Source: an uncultured archaeon (GTDB lineage: Archaea > Halobacteriota > Methanosarcinia > Methanosarcinales > Methanoperedenaceae). Taken from it: a DNA stretch of 64,000 nt. The stretch spans positions 43,361-107,360 of the forward strand of contig CABMIB010000083.1 of the NCBI GenBank assembly GCA_902386135.1, given 5' to 3'. Shown here in pieces: positions 45,642-54,168 of this stretch. Position 1 is the first letter of the stretch. Every line of letters begins with the position of its first letter. A program made the translations under genes and the position numbers. The notes beneath the pieces are model-generated. The model searched no databases. It was not told where the DNA came from and saw nothing but the letters and a program-made list of their open reading frames with translations.

Positions 45642-46388
45642 TTACCTCAGGTACATCCACTCGTTACTTCCATACTTCTTTTCGGCAAGTTCCCTCGCCC
45701 TTGTAAGTTCACTCTCGCTCCACACACCGAACTCGTACTCCCTGCCCTCAGTAAAAGCCCCGATAAGAGCATCATAAACATCCCTCTTATCCACATTCCT
45801 GTGCTTCAGGATGCACGTAACTCTTTCCTCGGCGTTCTTTATCATTTTATCAGAGATCTTCTGCCTGCTCACGTTCAGTACGCTGAACATTGTCGCGAGG
45901 TCAAGGTCGTAAAGCAGCGTCCCATGCTGCAGCAATATCCCCCCGCGCCGCGTCTGTGCGCTGCCTGAGATTTTCTTATTGCCCACAAGTATATCGTTTA
46001 TCGGTCGGAACTCTGCTTCAATACCGAGCGTTCCAAGAGCTTTGACGAGCCATCCGCAGATCAGCCTGTACGATTCTATGATATTCTTAGGGAAAACCCT
46101 GGCCGGCGCAATCACGCTGTAGGTCACCTCGCCTTCATAATCGTGGTACACTGCCCCTCCGCCCGTCCACCGCCTGATGCAATCAACGCCAAGTTCCCTG
46201 CATACATCGAGGTTCACCTCGTCCCTGATGCCCTGGAAATAGCCTATCGAAACCGCGCCCGGCTTCCAGTTGTAGAACCTGATCGTGGGCGGCGATGTTC
46301 CGTTCCTTACGCCTTCGCTGACAGCCTCATCGATCGCCATGTTCATATAGGCATGATAAGTCTCAGGCTTCACGACTCTCCATTTCAT
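45642..46388 (-). CDS. lplA: lipoate-protein ligase A, catalytic subunit
   Basis: 248 residues of the biotin/lipoate ligase catalytic domain: IRRWTGGGAVYHDYEGEVTYSVI (lipoyl-AMP binding), NDILVGNKKISGSAQTRRGGILLQHGTLLYDLDL (catalytic lysine) and a C-terminal helical part. It activates lipoate and transfers it to lipoyl domains. Like the Thermoplasma-type enzyme it lacks the accessory domain, which is encoded just upstream with a four-base overlap. Confidence 0.9.
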   Translation of the reverse strand: MKWRVVKPETYHAYMNMAIDEAVSEGVRNGTSPPTIRFYNWKPGAVSIGYFQGIRDEVNLDVCRELGVDCIRRWTGGGAVYHDYEGEVTYSVIAPARVFPKNIIESYRLICGWLVKALGTLGIEAEFRPINDILVGNKKISGSAQTRRGGILLQHGTLLYDLDLATMFSVLNVSRQKISDKMIKNAEERVTCILKHRNVDKRDVYDALIGAFTEGREYEFGVWSESELTRARELAEKKYGSNEWMYLR

Positions 46389-46687
46389 TTCAGCGCCTCC
46401 CTGATAACCAGAGCAAGCGATTCAGGGCTGATCCCTATCATCTGGACATCGTTAGCCTCAGCTATTTCATGGATTCTGGAGGCGATCTCTTCAGTACCTG
46501 CATCTTTTCCCAGACCGAGGATACTTTTCTCTATCGTCTCAAGAACATCTTCAGGATGCAGGAAAAAATCGCCGGTTATCTTGATCTTTTTTATGAACCC
46601 GTCGCATTCCACCTCTACCTTTACAAGCTTTCCCTCTCTGACTTTCTGGCTGGCAATCACATGAACCACCTGAACTCTCCAGTTCAA
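46385..46687 (-). CDS. lplB: lipoate-protein ligase accessory subunit (LplB/CTD)
   Basis: About 90-100 residues with the small accessory-domain pattern of split archaeal ligases: KLVKVEVECDGFIKKIKITGDFFLHPEDVLETIEKSILG, then MIGISPESLALVIREAL. It is needed with LplA for adenylation. The longest frame begins at TTG 46687; a GTG seven codons in (46666), seven bases after GGAG, may be the true start. Overlaps lplA by ATGA. Confidence 0.85.
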   Translation of the reverse strand: MNWRVQVVHVIASQKVREGKLVKVEVECDGFIKKIKITGDFFLHPEDVLETIEKSILGLGKDAGTEEIASRIHEIAEANDVQMIGISPESLALVIREALK

Positions 46688-46777
46688 ACTATAATCTTTT
46701 TTGCATGCCTATATACATTTCATCCTTTTATTCCCGACAGGTTCTGTGCCATGCGGGAAACGATCCCAAAGGCTCAG

Positions 46778-47431
46778 TTACTTCCCGAATCTCCTCTTCC
46801 GTTTCTGGAAATCCCTGATAGCCCTTAAAAAATCCACCTTCCGGAAATCAAGCCAGTTCACATCCGTAAAATAAAGCTCAGAATAGACCGCCTGCCAGAT
46901 AAGAAAATCCGTCAATCTCTTGCCGCCCGCTCTGAGTACAAGGTCTGGCTCGCACCTGAATAACAAATGGGATTCTATCACTTCTTCGTTAATGTCCTCA
47001 GGATGAAGCTCATCGTCCCCTACTTTCTTCATTATCTCTTTGATAGCATGCGTCAGCTCGTATTTTCCGCTGTACCCGAGTGAGATATCAAGCCTCATTC
47101 CCCCGTCCTCATATCTTTTTATTTCCCTGTCCCACCGCGTGATCACATTGATATTGCGGGTTATATCGTAGAGCACTGACGGTATTTCCGAGGTCAGCTT
47201 TGCACATATCTTTTTGCTGAGTTCGACATTGACCTCGATTATGCTGATGTATATCGTCACTGTATCGATCCCGGTCTCTTTGCACCAGGAAACAAAAGCC
47301 CGAAGTTCATTAAACCCGGCATCAGCCAGTAAATCGCTTTCTGCAAGCGCAAGGACGATGTTTTTCGGTACTTCCTGCTTCTTTATTTCAGCCTTAAGCT
47401 TCCATTCGTACAGCCTTGAAATAAGTACCAT
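46778..47431 (-). CDS. cis-prenyltransferase-like protein lacking the catalytic DGN motif
   Basis: 217 residues. The C-terminal half is plainly undecaprenyl-diphosphate-synthase-like (residues 167-196, RAGGKRLTDFLIWQAVYSEL and then YFTDVNWLDF), including the RxG-type end motif. The N-terminal catalytic stretch, normally MDGNxRW, reads LALAESDL at residues 27-34, so the essential Asp is absent. This is the pattern of NgBR/Nus1-like subunits, which pair with an active partner. A heteromeric cis-prenyltransferase making glycosyl carrier lipid is known from Methanosarcina mazei. Likely role: subunit of dolichyl/polyprenyl carrier synthesis for S-layer glycosylation. Confidence 0.82.
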   Translation of the reverse strand: MVLISRLYEWKLKAEIKKQEVPKNIVLALAESDLLADAGFNELRAFVSWCKETGIDTVTIYISIIEVNVELSKKICAKLTSEIPSVLYDITRNINVITRWDREIKRYEDGGMRLDISLGYSGKYELTHAIKEIMKKVGDDELHPEDINEEVIESHLLFRCEPDLVLRAGGKRLTDFLIWQAVYSELYFTDVNWLDFRKVDFLRAIRDFQKRKRRFGK

Positions 47432-47490
47432 GACCTTCTATTGGAAAGCAAGGATAAAGTATTTGCTTATGAGCATTGATTCTGAATAAG

Positions 47491-48870
47491 ATGACGCACA
47501 TACAGGAGTACAAAAAGCAGGGTATCTATATTTCTATCGGGTTGCTGGTGCTCCTCTTTCCCTTTTTCGATACGTTTTATCTCTTGTTAGCGTTTATTGC
47601 AGGGGCGCTCATTTTCTCAAGGCTCCCTCCCGGCTCGCCGGTTTTCGCAATACTTGCACGGGAGCCCGACATCAAGGAAGGGAAACTTACTGGTCTTGTC
47701 CAGCTCTTCTTTATTACGGCACTTCTCTTGCTTGTAAGCCTGCTGGTAGGACAGGCTAAACTCCCGTTGTTCATAATAGGCGGGGCTTTTGTTATCACAA
47801 CTTTTGGGGATGGGATCTCCGATATTATAAATATACACGATAAAGCGAAAAACAATAAAAAAGAAAACAATATGAAGATATATTCAGCAAAATCAAGCAT
47901 TGTTTTCCTTATTTCAGGTGGTATCTTTGCGTTCCTTGCAGAGGTGTGGATACTGGAATGGTCCCGGGCCGTGTATTATCCTGTTCCTTACGGCATGCTT
48001 TTTTTCCTTGCCATGCTCGGGGCTATCACTGGTGCGCTCCTTGAATCGGTGACCGTGACCGAGGATAACATTATCATTCCCCTGGGCTCTGCAATGACGA
48101 TGTGGCTGTTCTATGCGTTCAGGTCAAGCTATAACATAGATGCCGGGTATCTTATCACCATCCTTATTTTTGCATTCATTCTCGGATACCTTGCTTACAG
48201 GGTGCGTATAGCCGATATCTCTGCCATGCTGAGCGCAACGCTGTTCGGGGTCGTGATTATTATATCAAGCAACATATCCTGGTTCTTCATTCTTCTTTCC
48301 TTCTTCTTCCTGGGAAGCCTGTTTACCCGTTACAAATACAAATACAAACAGTCTCACGGGATAGCCGAGGAAAAAGGCGGAGCCCGCGGATATAAGAATG
48401 TTTTTAGCAATTCTCTGGCAGCCCTGTCACTTGCCGTAGCTTACAAGATATTTTTCCCTTCCCACAATATGCTTTTACTTTCTGCTTACCTTGGCTCGAT
48501 AGCAACAGCCTGCGGCGATACGCTTGCAAGCGAGATAGGGCAGACATACAAGGGAGAGCCAAGGATGATCACCACGTTCAAAAAAGTGAGACCCGGCACT
48601 GATGGTGCGGTATCAAGACTTGGTGAGGGCGCAGCATTTTTCGGAGCCTCGGTGATATCGCTCCTTGCAGTTGTATTAATACCGGGCATCCACAATACGT
48701 ACATTATTGTGATCGCTGCGATAGCAGGAGGATTTATTGGCACAAACATCGATAGTGTGCTTGGTGCGACGCTCCAGCAGAAAGGCTACCTTTCAAATAA
48801 CGGTGTCAATCTTTTTGCTACCATTTCAGGAGCGATCGTGTCCGGGATAATATATTTGGCGGGCTCGTAG
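47491..48870 (+). CDS. DUF92 membrane protein with dolichol-kinase-like N-terminal half
   Basis: About 459 residues, mostly membrane helices. The C-terminal half carries DUF92 motifs (SIATACGDTLASEIGQ, RPGTDGAVSRLGEGAAFFGA, GGFIGTNIDSVLGATLQ), the family of phytyl/polyprenyl-phosphate kinases. The N-terminal half resembles CTP-dependent dolichol/phytol kinases (VITTFGDGISDI). It may phosphorylate polyprenols next to the cis-prenyltransferase gene. Start ATG 47491 is preferred to an in-frame TTG at 47476. Its last codons and stop (AGS-TAG) lie inside the 46-bp att repeat, so the gene once overlapped the tRNA-Arg gene. Confidence 0.8.
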   Translation: MTHIQEYKKQGIYISIGLLVLLFPFFDTFYLLLAFIAGALIFSRLPPGSPVFAILAREPDIKEGKLTGLVQLFFITALLLLVSLLVGQAKLPLFIIGGAFVITTFGDGISDIINIHDKAKNNKKENNMKIYSAKSSIVFLISGGIFAFLAEVWILEWSRAVYYPVPYGMLFFLAMLGAITGALLESVTVTEDNIIIPLGSAMTMWLFYAFRSSYNIDAGYLITILIFAFILGYLAYRVRIADISAMLSATLFGVVIIISSNISWFFILLSFFFLGSLFTRYKYKYKQSHGIAEEKGGARGYKNVFSNSLAALSLAVAYKIFFPSHNMLLLSAYLGSIATACGDTLASEIGQTYKGEPRMITTFKKVRPGTDGAVSRLGEGAAFFGASVISLLAVVLIPGIHNTYIIVIAAIAGGFIGTNIDSVLGATLQQKGYLSNNGVNLFATISGAIVSGIIYLAGS

Positions 48871-48903
48871 TATAGTCCGGATAGTACATGGGCCTCCGGA
48901 GCC
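48858..48903 (+). repeat. attL: 46-bp copy of the tRNA-Arg 5' part
   Basis: Identical over 46 bp to 54123-54168: GGC plus the first 43 nt of tRNA-Arg(CCG), ending inside the anticodon arm 3' side (CCGGAGCC). After it the sequence departs (AAGGGT instead of TATGACC). It marks the left border of the integrated element and holds the stop codon of the DUF92 gene. Confidence 0.85.
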
Positions 48904-49218
48904 AAGGGTTTTTGAAATAAAACCGTCTTTCTTCAGGCTATTCTCTTATTCTCACTATTCTCTATTCTTGGCTATTCTCCATTCTCGCGCCGTATGCTCG
49001 GCATATGTAATCCAATGTATGCTTCACAGTAGATGGACAAGTAATTTTACTGAGGGAAAAATAAAAATAATCCTTTAGTAAGAAAGTAGGTCTCCATAAC
49101 CTTAGAGGCTTCAATTTTTTTATAGATTTTAATATTGACGAACTGGAGAGGGTTGTCATAGAAACGAGGGCAGGCGAATTTCAGGAACTATGTGATTTTA
49201 ACTTTACCTAGAGCAATC
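48904..49218. other. gene-poor left end of the element with ATTCTC repeats
   Basis: A 315-bp gap. At 48938-48988 the hexamer ATTCTC (once ATTCTT) occurs six times in the same orientation at spacings of about 7-10 bp, an iteron-like array next to the border. Near 49130-49210 a short plus-strand open frame without start (DFNIDELERVVIETRAGEF and further) ends in TAG and may be a gene remnant. No other gene is visible. Confidence 0.4.
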
Positions 49219-49797
49219 CTATGATGTAGTATCATTTGTCCAGTAACTGAACGATTGCCCGTTCTGAAGTGTACCCTCTATGAGCACGGTAGCAGTACCA
49301 TTAGTAATCAAGAGTTGTACCGGGCCGAGTACTGCATCTAATGTTTCCGATGCAGTTCGACCCGGCATTAGCGGGTTCGATTGATTTATGTCGGGGAAGG
49401 TGAAGTTTCTGGAGATGACAGGGGAGGTCGGAGCATAGGGGTGAGGAAAGAAGACCATCGCAGAGAGTTGTGTAACAGGCACATCGGTAGAGCTTGTAGC
49501 GTTCACCGTTATTCTGGACGCTGGTCCGCCAGGACTACACACGTTTCCAGAACACGGCGAACTCACTTGTACCGAAGTAACAACACTTATCGGACGAAGG
49601 GTCTTATTGGGAAGTTTTTCTTGCGGGGGAGGCGAAGAAGTGGCTGATGTTGGCGTTGGTTGCGATGCAGTCTGAACTGGTGTAGTATGTGGCTGCGTGC
49701 TTATGCATCCGGCAATGATTATGAATAAAACGATAGCAGCAGATGTTGTAAAGTATATCTTTTTCACCTTAATCTCCATATCTTTGATAATTTTCAT
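49219..49797 (-). CDS. lipoprotein, N-x-T-rich, unrecognised
   Basis: 192 residues from the ATG at 49797, four bases after AAGGAG; an upstream start at 49851 is less likely. Basic head, hydrophobic stretch IYFTTSAAIVLFIIIAGC with lipobox Cys, then a Pro/Thr/Ser-rich spacer and a small beta-type domain (RITVNATSSTDVPVTQLSAMVFF, LLITNGTATVLIEGTLQNGQSFSYW). It is probably tethered outside the cell. No known family; cargo of the integrated element. Confidence 0.7.
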   Translation of the reverse strand: MKIIKDMEIKVKKIYFTTSAAIVLFIIIAGCISTQPHTTPVQTASQPTPTSATSSPPPQEKLPNKTLRPISVVTSVQVSSPCSGNVCSPGGPASRITVNATSSTDVPVTQLSAMVFFPHPYAPTSPVISRNFTFPDINQSNPLMPGRTASETLDAVLGPVQLLITNGTATVLIEGTLQNGQSFSYWTNDTTS

Positions 49798-49989
49798 GAA
49801 ACTCCTTGTACAATTTAAATTTTTTTGTATAAATTCATGATTCATTTTCAAATAGAAATGTTTTTCTATAAATATATAAGTATCTTAAATGAGTTCTTTC
49901 AAACTCGATAATTTTTGACAACACCTTTTATCAGGCTTAATTCACAGCCTAAGTTTAGAGAAAATTTTAATGATATTGTAATTTTTTAA

Positions 49990-50081
49990 ACACGTTGAAA
50001 TATTATATATAGCATGGAATATATACTTCCTGTTCTCTTACAGAGTTTGCTTGGTAAAAGCAAAAAAGGTGGTAAGGTAAA
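49990..50081 (+). promoter_or_regulatory. promoter region of the 50082 gene
   Basis: AT-rich stretch with AATATTATATATAGC (about 49998-50012), a good archaeal TATA box about 75 bp before the ATG, and GGTGG eight bases before the ATG. The remaining upstream bases to 49852 are AT-rich and hold no gene. Confidence 0.4.
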
Positions 50082-51992
50082 ATGAAAATATATAAATCCT
50101 TAAAAATTGTTTTATACTGTGCCGTATTGTTCCTTTTTTTTATCGGCGGTAGTATCGCAGTATCAGAGCAAACCAAATCCGAGCTTAAAATTAACACTGC
50201 TGTAACGCAGAACAAAACACTTGATCGTCCCATAAATCCTGTGCATTTGCTGCCTGGACAAGAAATACTCCCAAACGGCGTTATAGTGAATATATCAGAT
50301 CTAAATGCATCCATCATCAAAAGCGGGAACATCACGTTATCAAACGCAAGTACTCAAGGCATGGCACGCATAAATGCTATACACGAAGCTGAGTGGCATT
50401 TACGACAGACACTCAACCTATCGCGAAACGATGTACTGAGCATGGCATGTAATGCGGCAGGTGAATGCTCCTACAAAGTCACCAAATACATTAAAACATC
50501 TGCTACATCGTCGATAGTACCTACATATAATAATTGGACAGAATCTGCAAATTACTATGAAAATGGTGGGAATAACTTTTTTTCAGCATATTGGAAAGTT
50601 CCATCGTCTCCAACCGGCCCGACGGGGCAGATTATATTTTTATTTCCAGGTCTGGAGCCCGAAAGTCAAACTGACATTCTTCAACCCGTATTGCAGTGGG
50701 GACAGAGCGGCCACAACTATTGGGAATTGCAGTCATATTATGTTATAGGTAGCCAGATAAATGATTCTGGTATTACAGTTAATGCCAATGAAGGCGATAC
50801 AGTATTTGGAGTTATACAGCAATACCCTAACGGTTCAGGGAATTGGGATGTGGATGCATACGATATGACATCAGGCGGCGATTCAAGTATCTCAGAATCT
50901 TTGAGTTATGTATACCCAAATATTTATGGCGCCGTGTTAGAAGTATATAATGTAGACACATGTAGCCAGTTCCCAGGTTCAACAGACTTTTATAATATAG
51001 TTGTAGATAATGTAACACCATCATGGATACCCAATCAGATCCAATCAGGATGTGGACTGAGTGTTAATACAGTGTCATCTTCTGAAGTAATCCTTAATAC
51101 GCTCGGACCACTTGAGAACTGGAACTACTCAAAGATAATAACAATTAAAGGCACAACCGCAGGCGCCCAGACAAACTACCAGATGAAACTCACGCTCTAT
51201 AACAGCACCGGGACAGATACGCCGGGCAATGTCTATCTTGGAGGCAATGCCAGTAGTGATTTCAGGGATATAAGGTTCACAAAATCAGATGGAACTACAT
51301 TACTGAACTACTGGATAGAGTCTTACACGCCAGGGGTAAGTGCCGTGGTATGGGTTAAGGTTGATTCAATACCGGCAAGCCCCAATACTGCAACGATATA
51401 TCTATATTACAATAATGCTGCTGCAACGACTATAAGTAGTGGAACTAATACATTTGAATTTTTTGACGATTTCCTTGGTAATAGTATAAATACAAGTAAA
51501 TGGTCAACTTTTGGGGGTGTTGGGAGCGTTACAGTCAGTAATAGTATAGTTACGATAACGGCTCCATATGGTTCATGGAGTGGAATGACGGGACAAACTT
51601 TTTTAGCTCCGCCCCATGCTTTTAGAGGAAAAGTACAATTTGCACAACCAGGTAGTATTAGAAATGGTTTCGGTGCTGACAATTATAATAGTACTCATTA
51701 TATGTATTTTGATACGGAGCTTGATAGTAGTCCTCAGAGGCTTAGAGCGAATAATGCATGCAGAAGTTCCTCAAGCTGGACTTATAATGCATATAGTATA
51801 TTTGAAGTAAGATGGACAAGTACCAAGGCAAGATATTTTGAGAATGACCTAGAAAAATCTGGAAGCCCGGTAACTGGTAGTTGCATACCTACCGACAATC
51901 AAGGTGTTTACTTTGAAACGTGGAACGCTCATATATCATCAGATTGGGTACTTATTCGCAACTATGCTGATCCTGAACCGACATGGGGATAG
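50082..51992 (+). CDS. large secreted protein: beta-sandwich (possibly G1/eqolisin-like) + DUF2341 + LamG-like
   Basis: 636 residues. Signal peptide (LKIVLYCAVLFLFFIGGSIA), a helical/pro region to about 150, then a beta-sandwich domain (about 150-340) with NNFFSAYWKVPSSP, ILQPVLQWGQSGHNYWELQ and GAVLEVYNV. The Gln and Glu in the last two recall the Gln/Glu dyad of eqolisins, but this is only a suggestion. DUF2341 follows (NYSKIITIKGTTAGAQTNYQ, about 347-460), then a concanavalin-like tail ending ADPEPTWG. The last two domains closely resemble those of the protease at 2-3370. Cargo of the element. Confidence 0.8.
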   Translation: MKIYKSLKIVLYCAVLFLFFIGGSIAVSEQTKSELKINTAVTQNKTLDRPINPVHLLPGQEILPNGVIVNISDLNASIIKSGNITLSNASTQGMARINAIHEAEWHLRQTLNLSRNDVLSMACNAAGECSYKVTKYIKTSATSSIVPTYNNWTESANYYENGGNNFFSAYWKVPSSPTGPTGQIIFLFPGLEPESQTDILQPVLQWGQSGHNYWELQSYYVIGSQINDSGITVNANEGDTVFGVIQQYPNGSGNWDVDAYDMTSGGDSSISESLSYVYPNIYGAVLEVYNVDTCSQFPGSTDFYNIVVDNVTPSWIPNQIQSGCGLSVNTVSSSEVILNTLGPLENWNYSKIITIKGTTAGAQTNYQMKLTLYNSTGTDTPGNVYLGGNASSDFRDIRFTKSDGTTLLNYWIESYTPGVSAVVWVKVDSIPASPNTATIYLYYNNAAATTISSGTNTFEFFDDFLGNSINTSKWSTFGGVGSVTVSNSIVTITAPYGSWSGMTGQTFLAPPHAFRGKVQFAQPGSIRNGFGADNYNSTHYMYFDTELDSSPQRLRANNACRSSSSWTYNAYSIFEVRWTSTKARYFENDLEKSGSPVTGSCIPTDNQGVYFETWNAHISSDWVLIRNYADPEPTWG

Positions 51993-52195
51993 GGAGGTAC
52001 AAATCGATGCTTAGTTCTTAGAGCCTGTCTGAAAATTTGATACGCATGCTGGCTTGATATTGAGATAATCCGCATGTTCAGTCAGGCTTAAATATACAAC
52101 TCTGGCAGTCTACTAAATAGGCGCAGTCCATTCGTAGTTTAAGAAATCTTTTACGAATCAAGGGCGTAGCTGAAATAAGTTCCTCGAGAGGAAAT
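51993..52195. other. intergenic gap with a weak inverted repeat
   Basis: AGCCTGTCTGA near 52020-52032 faces TCAGTCAGGCT near 52077-52087, an imperfect inverted repeat with one mismatch. It may be a relic of an IS end or a terminator for the preceding gene. No gene is seen. Confidence 0.3.
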
Positions 52196-53208
52196 ATGGA
52201 AAAATACAAAAGAAATTTGGTGAATAAATTTATAGTAGTAGGATTGGTGATATGGTTTATATTAGGTACGGGTCTTGCTGCTGCTGGAACATTGACTCTC
52301 ACTCTGGAGCCCAGCCTTGATGGTAAAGGAGATATTAGGGCAACGTCCATCGCACAGGCTTTACTGTCCAGATATGATGGTATAATGATAATATGTCCTG
52401 CGTATAGCCATTGTATAACTATAAGGCTGCGACCATTACTAACGGCACAGCAAAATTTAATCTGAGTAATGAAGATGCAGGTACTCGCTACATTATGATA
52501 AATAATCTCTCAGACGATCTCATTCCTACACGCATTGACGACCCGACAAAGGATGTCTACCAATTCATGGGAGAGAAGCTGCGGGTATTTGTTATTGGCA
52601 ACCTTTCGGATCCGACCTATCAAATCGAGACTTTTACTACAAGACAGGGTTACAACCATCCATTGGTCAATTACCCTGATGGCAACTACTCGCCAGAGGT
52701 GCTTGGCCGGTTTGGTGGTGATGCTTATACCGTATTATCCCTGAAAACCAATCCCCAGAGATTCCAAGTTATCACGCTCGGCACACCGCATTTTGGAAAA
52801 AACCAGGAGATAACTGATTATACACCAACCGCACCCATTCATCCGAGCACTTCGACCTCGATCAATCCATCGTTCTCAAAATGGATGTATGGCGAAGGCA
52901 GCCACGGCTTTGACTATGGCGGAAATGATAGTAAGTGCAGTATCTGCCACGGCAATTTGGATACGAAGCCGGTAAATTTCTCTGATATCACAGTTAATAA
53001 CGGTTTTTGCTTTAGGTGTCACTATGGTAAAGGTGGCACCGATAACGGGTTCGTAGTAGATCTAACTAAATTTAGACCCAGGCAACCTTCCTCCACAACA
53101 GCGGAACTGACAGCAGTACCAACAACTGCAATACCAAAAACACCATCTTTCAAGGCACTCTCAGCAATTGCAGCTCTGATGGTAGTATTTTTAATTAAAA
53201 GAAAATAA
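52196..53208 (+). pseudogene. two-CXXCH surface cytochrome-like protein, reading frame broken
   Basis: The 5' part (52196-52465) gives a signal peptide (VVGLVIWFILGTGLAAAG) and TLTLTLEPSLDGKGDIRATS. The 3' part, in the other frame, is open from 52408 to 53208 and has no good start (only TTG 52411). It carries two haem c motifs, CSICHGN and CFRCHYG, and a C-terminal anchor with PSFKALSAIAALMVV and basic tail, like a PGF-CTERM sorting signal. The frames cross at about 52375-52410, where stops lie in the alternative frames, so at least one indel is present. Haem binding would need both parts on one chain. Probably inactivated, or a sequencing error. Confidence 0.65.
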
Positions 53209-53321
53209 AATAGTCCTTGTCAGGATTAATTTCTATTTTTTAATTTCTTGTAATAGCTTGATACATTTAGCGGATGATAGGGCTGTATAGGAATTATTAA
53301 ACATCTCTCCACACCAAACAA

Positions 53322-54047
53322 TCAATCATTAAGTATCTTTAGTCCTGCTTTATCGTAAATTTCTTTCAAGACCTCTGGAGAAAAATCACTGTAATGCCTT
53401 GCAAGAACACTTTGAGGTGTTCTGCCGCAAAAGGCGTCTATATAGCGGTCAGCCACTCCTGCCTTACTCATTTCTCTTGCAAAGATAGAGCGTAATGTTT
53501 TAGGGATTATATTGATTCCAGTCTTTTTTGAGACTTTATTAAATGTATGCGCTACCACGCATGCTTTTATATTGAAAGGATTCTCTTTGTACTGTCTCAA
53601 TAAATCCTCGGTTTCTTTATTATAAAAAGAAACCCAACTATGTTTGGTAGAACCATCGTGAGACTGGGGTATCATCATCCTACTTGTCGCATCAATCCTG
53701 GCACTAAGCAATTCAGATACCCTAAGCCCACTGGAGGCTAAGGCAAGGAATATGACCTTATACCTCTCAGGCAAGGCGTTGAAAAAAGTCCTGAGTTGTG
53801 GTTTTGAGGGCAGGATTCTGGGTATAAATTGCTTCTTTGGGAATTTATAATCCTGAATCAGCTCTGGTTGCTTTAAATAATCCCTGAACAGGATCTTAAG
53901 GGTTGCCAGATAATTCTTGTATGTCGCTGAAGATTTTGTTTTTTTGATCTTTAAAAGGAAATCTTTAACATTTAGACCGCTGTTATAGAAAATCTGAGCG
54001 TGAAGAAGATGACTTTGTACCGTAGAATTACTGAGGTTTTTATTCAA
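53322..54047 (-). CDS. tyrosine recombinase (integrase) of the tRNA-Arg element
   Basis: 241 residues from TTG 54047. An N-terminal SAM-like core-binding domain (LSNSTVQSHLLHAQIF, KNYLATLKILFRDYL), then the catalytic domain with Arg109 (SSGLRVSELL), a second Arg at 186 (IIPKTLRSIFA) where the usual H-x-x-R has lost its His, and the nucleophile Tyr219 (ARHYSDF). This His-less pattern is common in archaeal integrases. The frame stays open upstream of the TTG right into the att repeat (EFKEFLELNK precedes it), but no ATG/GTG/TTG is found there before a stop inside the tRNA. Confidence 0.88.
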   Translation of the reverse strand: MNKNLSNSTVQSHLLHAQIFYNSGLNVKDFLLKIKKTKSSATYKNYLATLKILFRDYLKQPELIQDYKFPKKQFIPRILPSKPQLRTFFNALPERYKVIFLALASSGLRVSELLSARIDATSRMMIPQSHDGSTKHSWVSFYNKETEDLLRQYKENPFNIKACVVAHTFNKVSKKTGINIIPKTLRSIFAREMSKAGVADRYIDAFCGRTPQSVLARHYSDFSPEVLKEIYDKAGLKILND

Positions 54048-54122
54048 TTCAAGAAACTCTTTAAATTCTCTGGTATGGTACTTTTTCTGCTGGGATTTGA
54101 ATTCGTTATCCCTAAAAACGAA

Positions 54123-54168
54123 GGCGGGCTCGTAGTATAGTCCGGATAGTACATGGGCCTCCGGAGCC
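54123..54168 (+). repeat. attR: 46-bp repeat within intact tRNA-Arg
   Basis: Same 46 bp as attL at 48858-48903. Here it continues into the 3' half of the tRNA. The element-side neighbour is the recombinase gene. Confidence 0.85.

Larger units (their letters stand above)
48858..54168. mobile_element. 5.27-kb integrated element in tRNA-Arg(CCG)
   Basis: Bounded by the 46-bp direct repeats (offset 5265 bp), with a tyrosine recombinase beside the right repeat. Contents: a lipoprotein, a large DUF2341 secreted protein, a two-haem-motif surface protein with broken frame, and the recombinase. There is no recognisable replication gene, so it is a minimal or decayed integrative element or a genomic islet. 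Left of the element is the DUF92 gene; right of it the intact tRNA and the CPBP protease gene. Confidence 0.8.

Noticed and set aside
48861..48903. A second tRNA-Arg gene at the left border
   Set aside because: Only the first 43 nt are present; the T arm and 3' acceptor strand are missing, so it is an att remnant, not a tRNA.
48938..48988. CRISPR array
   Set aside because: The repeats are hexamers with spacings of a few bases and no spacers; no cas gene is present in the window.
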